Below are positions 41,241-42,321 of a stretch of 42,321 bases of DNA, one piece after another. The stretch is taken from NCBI GenBank assembly GCA_016195325.1, contig JACPZX010000039.1:1-42321 (forward strand). Reading direction: 5' to 3'. Within the stretch, counting starts at the first letter, position 1. Every line of letters begins with the position of its first letter. This DNA is from Acidobacteriota bacterium (GTDB lineage Bacteria > Acidobacteriota > Polarisedimenticolia > JACPZX01). The position numbers and the translations under genes were made by a program. The notes beneath the pieces were generated by a model that worked only from the letters and a program-made list of their open reading frames with translations, was not told where the DNA came from and did no database searches.

Positions 41241-42221
41241 ATGATCCTCGCAGGCGACATCGGCGGAACGAAGACCAGCCTCGCGCTCTTCGCGGTGGAG
41301 TCGGGGCGCCTGCTTCGCAGCGCCTCGACGACCGTTGCGAGCGCCGACTACCCCGGCCTCGCGGAGGCCGTCGGCGCCTTCCTGATGTCGCCGCGGCCGC
41401 CGATCGAGGCTGCGGCCTTCGGCGTCGCCGGACCGGTCGTGAATGGAAGGGTCAAGACCACCAACCTCCCGTGGATCGTCGACCAGCAGGAGATGACGAA
41501 GTACCTCGGCGCTCGGGTCGTCCGGCTCCTCAACGATCTCGAGGCGATGGCGTGGGGGATCGAGCAGCTCGACGCCGACGACCTCCTGACCCTCCAGCCC
41601 GGCGAGCCGAGCCCGGACGGGAACGCCGCGCTCATCGCGGCGGGGACGGGGCTGGGCGAGGCGATCCTGTTCCGGCACGACGGGAAGCTCATCCCGAGCG
41701 CGTCGGAGGGAGGGCACGCCGACTTCGCGCCGATCGACGCCGAGATGGACGCGTTCCTGAAGTGGCTTCGCGATCAGCGAGGCCACGTGTCGGTCGAGCG
41801 GGTCGCGTCGGGTCTCGGCCTCGAGACGATCTACCCCTTCTTCCACGACCCGGCCGCCGGCGGGAGCCCGCCGCACGCGCGATCGAGCGGCGAGATCGGA
41901 GCCGCCGTGGCCCGCGCCGCGGCGAGCGGCGAGTGCGGAGGGTGCAGCCGGACGTTCGGCCTCTTCCTCAGGGCGCTCGGCGCCGAGGCGGGAAACCTCG
42001 CGCTCAAGGCGAAGGCGACGGCCGGCGTCTACATCAGCGGCGGCGTCGCGTACAAGAACCTCGAGGCGATGAAGGACGGACGGTTCCTGCGCGCCTTCCT
42101 CGAGAAAGGCCGCTTCGCGGGGTTCATGGAGCGGATCCCGGTCCACGTCATCCTCGACCAGACGACGCCGCTTCTCGGGGCCGCCCTCGCCGCCGCGCGC
42201 GCGGCCGGGAAGATGCTCTAG
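41241..42221 (+). CDS. glk: glucokinase (ATP-dependent, Glk type)
   Basis: A 326-aa enzyme that phosphorylates glucose to glucose-6-phosphate in the cytosol. Motifs of the bacterial Glk group: phosphate loop GDIGGTKT at 5-12, NDL with the catalytic-type Asp99, GTGLGEAIL at 135-143, and the sugar-binding EGGHADFAP at 156-164. It has the E. coli-type length and lacks the ROK family's CxCGxxGC zinc motif (the GECGGCSRTF segment near 230 is a different context). ATG at 41241 sits ten bases after TATCCT, so the leader may be very short. It converges with a minus-strand frame at the window edge, with the stop codons overlapping. Confidence 0.93.
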   Translation: MILAGDIGGTKTSLALFAVESGRLLRSASTTVASADYPGLAEAVGAFLMSPRPPIEAAAFGVAGPVVNGRVKTTNLPWIVDQQEMTKYLGARVVRLLNDLEAMAWGIEQLDADDLLTLQPGEPSPDGNAALIAAGTGLGEAILFRHDGKLIPSASEGGHADFAPIDAEMDAFLKWLRDQRGHVSVERVASGLGLETIYPFFHDPAAGGSPPHARSSGEIGAAVARAAASGECGGCSRTFGLFLRALGAEAGNLALKAKATAGVYISGGVAYKNLEAMKDGRFLRAFLEKGRFAGFMERIPVHVILDQTTPLLGAALAAARAAGKML

Positions 42222-42313
42222 GACGCCTCTGCCGCCTCGACCCCCAGCCTGAAGGCCTGCCGGTTCAGCTCCTCGGTCCCCTTCGGCACGCGCGCGAGGA
42301 CCGCGGCCAGACG
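42218..42313 (-). CDS. C-terminal fragment, possibly 2-oxoacid oxidoreductase subunit
   Basis: A 31-codon minus-strand frame ending in TAG at 42220-42218, overlapping the glucokinase stop. It has strong G/C third positions and the segment VPKGTEELNRQAFRLG, which resembles the C-terminal end of gamma-type subunits or domains of 2-oxoacid:acceptor oxidoreductases. That match is from memory and weak. Two in-frame stops (TAG, TGA) occur at 42319-42314, within the last eight bases of the window. Either the gene is broken here, the last bases are an assembly-edge error, or this is not a gene. Confidence 0.35.
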   Translation of the reverse strand, partial: RLAAVLARVPKGTEELNRQAFRLGVEAAEAS

Positions 42314-42321
42314 TCACTACA

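Noticed and set aside
40377-42317. 646-residue minus-strand open frame
   Set aside because: Antisense to glucokinase and out of frame over the aquaporin gene; both true genes have intact motifs.

Overview
The window is very G+C-rich with strongly G/C-biased third positions, and most of it is transcribed from the minus strand. Gene content points to an Acidobacteriota-like (or similar high-GC, Gram-negative, soil or sediment) bacterium. The marker types are Pkn-type Ser/Thr kinases with TolB/FlgO-like and TPR sensor regions, a DUF885 peptidase, a DUF5117-type zinc protease, giant carboxypeptidase-regulatory-repeat proteins, and many secreted or TPR proteins. This placement is inference from gene content; there is no rRNA or tRNA to anchor it. 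I found no CRISPR array, transposase or phage gene.

Layout. 1-1251: an HlyD-type efflux adaptor (minus), divergent from a 70-aa Cys-rich small protein that has its own sigma70-like promoter. 1685-5096: a minus operon of a J-domain protein, an Hfq/Sm-like protein and a TMTC-like membrane TPR protein whose best start is an overlapping CTG. 5295-6281: a secreted protein (plus). 6300-11447: a minus unit of DUF885 peptidase, acyl carrier protein, MBOAT acyltransferase and AMP-forming ligase, driven by a good sigma70-like promoter. This resembles the dlt logic (carrier, channel acyltransferase, ligase) without DltD. 11448-11818: the only gene-free stretch over 300 bases, holding a 32-bp imperfect inverted repeat. 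11819-15159: DedA and two tandem paralogous di-haem cytochromes.

15180-24531: a 1465-aa exported repeat protein followed by two Ser/Thr kinases and an exported protein. The last three are joined by stop/start overlaps (TGATG, GTGA), so they are probably made together as a signalling unit. 24726-27509: a DUF5117-type zinc metalloprotease. 27612-34651: two large paralogous secreted metzincins with calcium-binding-type repeats and Ig-like domains, separated by a 53-aa glycine-rich membrane protein. 34745-37939: an exported TPR-CHAT (caspase-like) protein (plus). It converges on an anti-sigma/ECF-sigma pair (37944-39336). Then come a lipoprotein, an AqpZ-type aquaporin, a glucokinase and the edge of another minus-strand gene.

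Most notable observation: a roughly 27-bp element (TGACA, 12-13 bases, CGCGACCTG) lies in the same orientation upstream of the sigma factor and of both metzincins, and nowhere else that I noticed by eye. Two copies agree at 24 of 27 positions. The simplest reading is an autoregulated ECF sigma/anti-sigma system controlling secreted proteases, with the TPR-CHAT protein encoded inside the same block. Function of that block is inference; the motif is directly visible.
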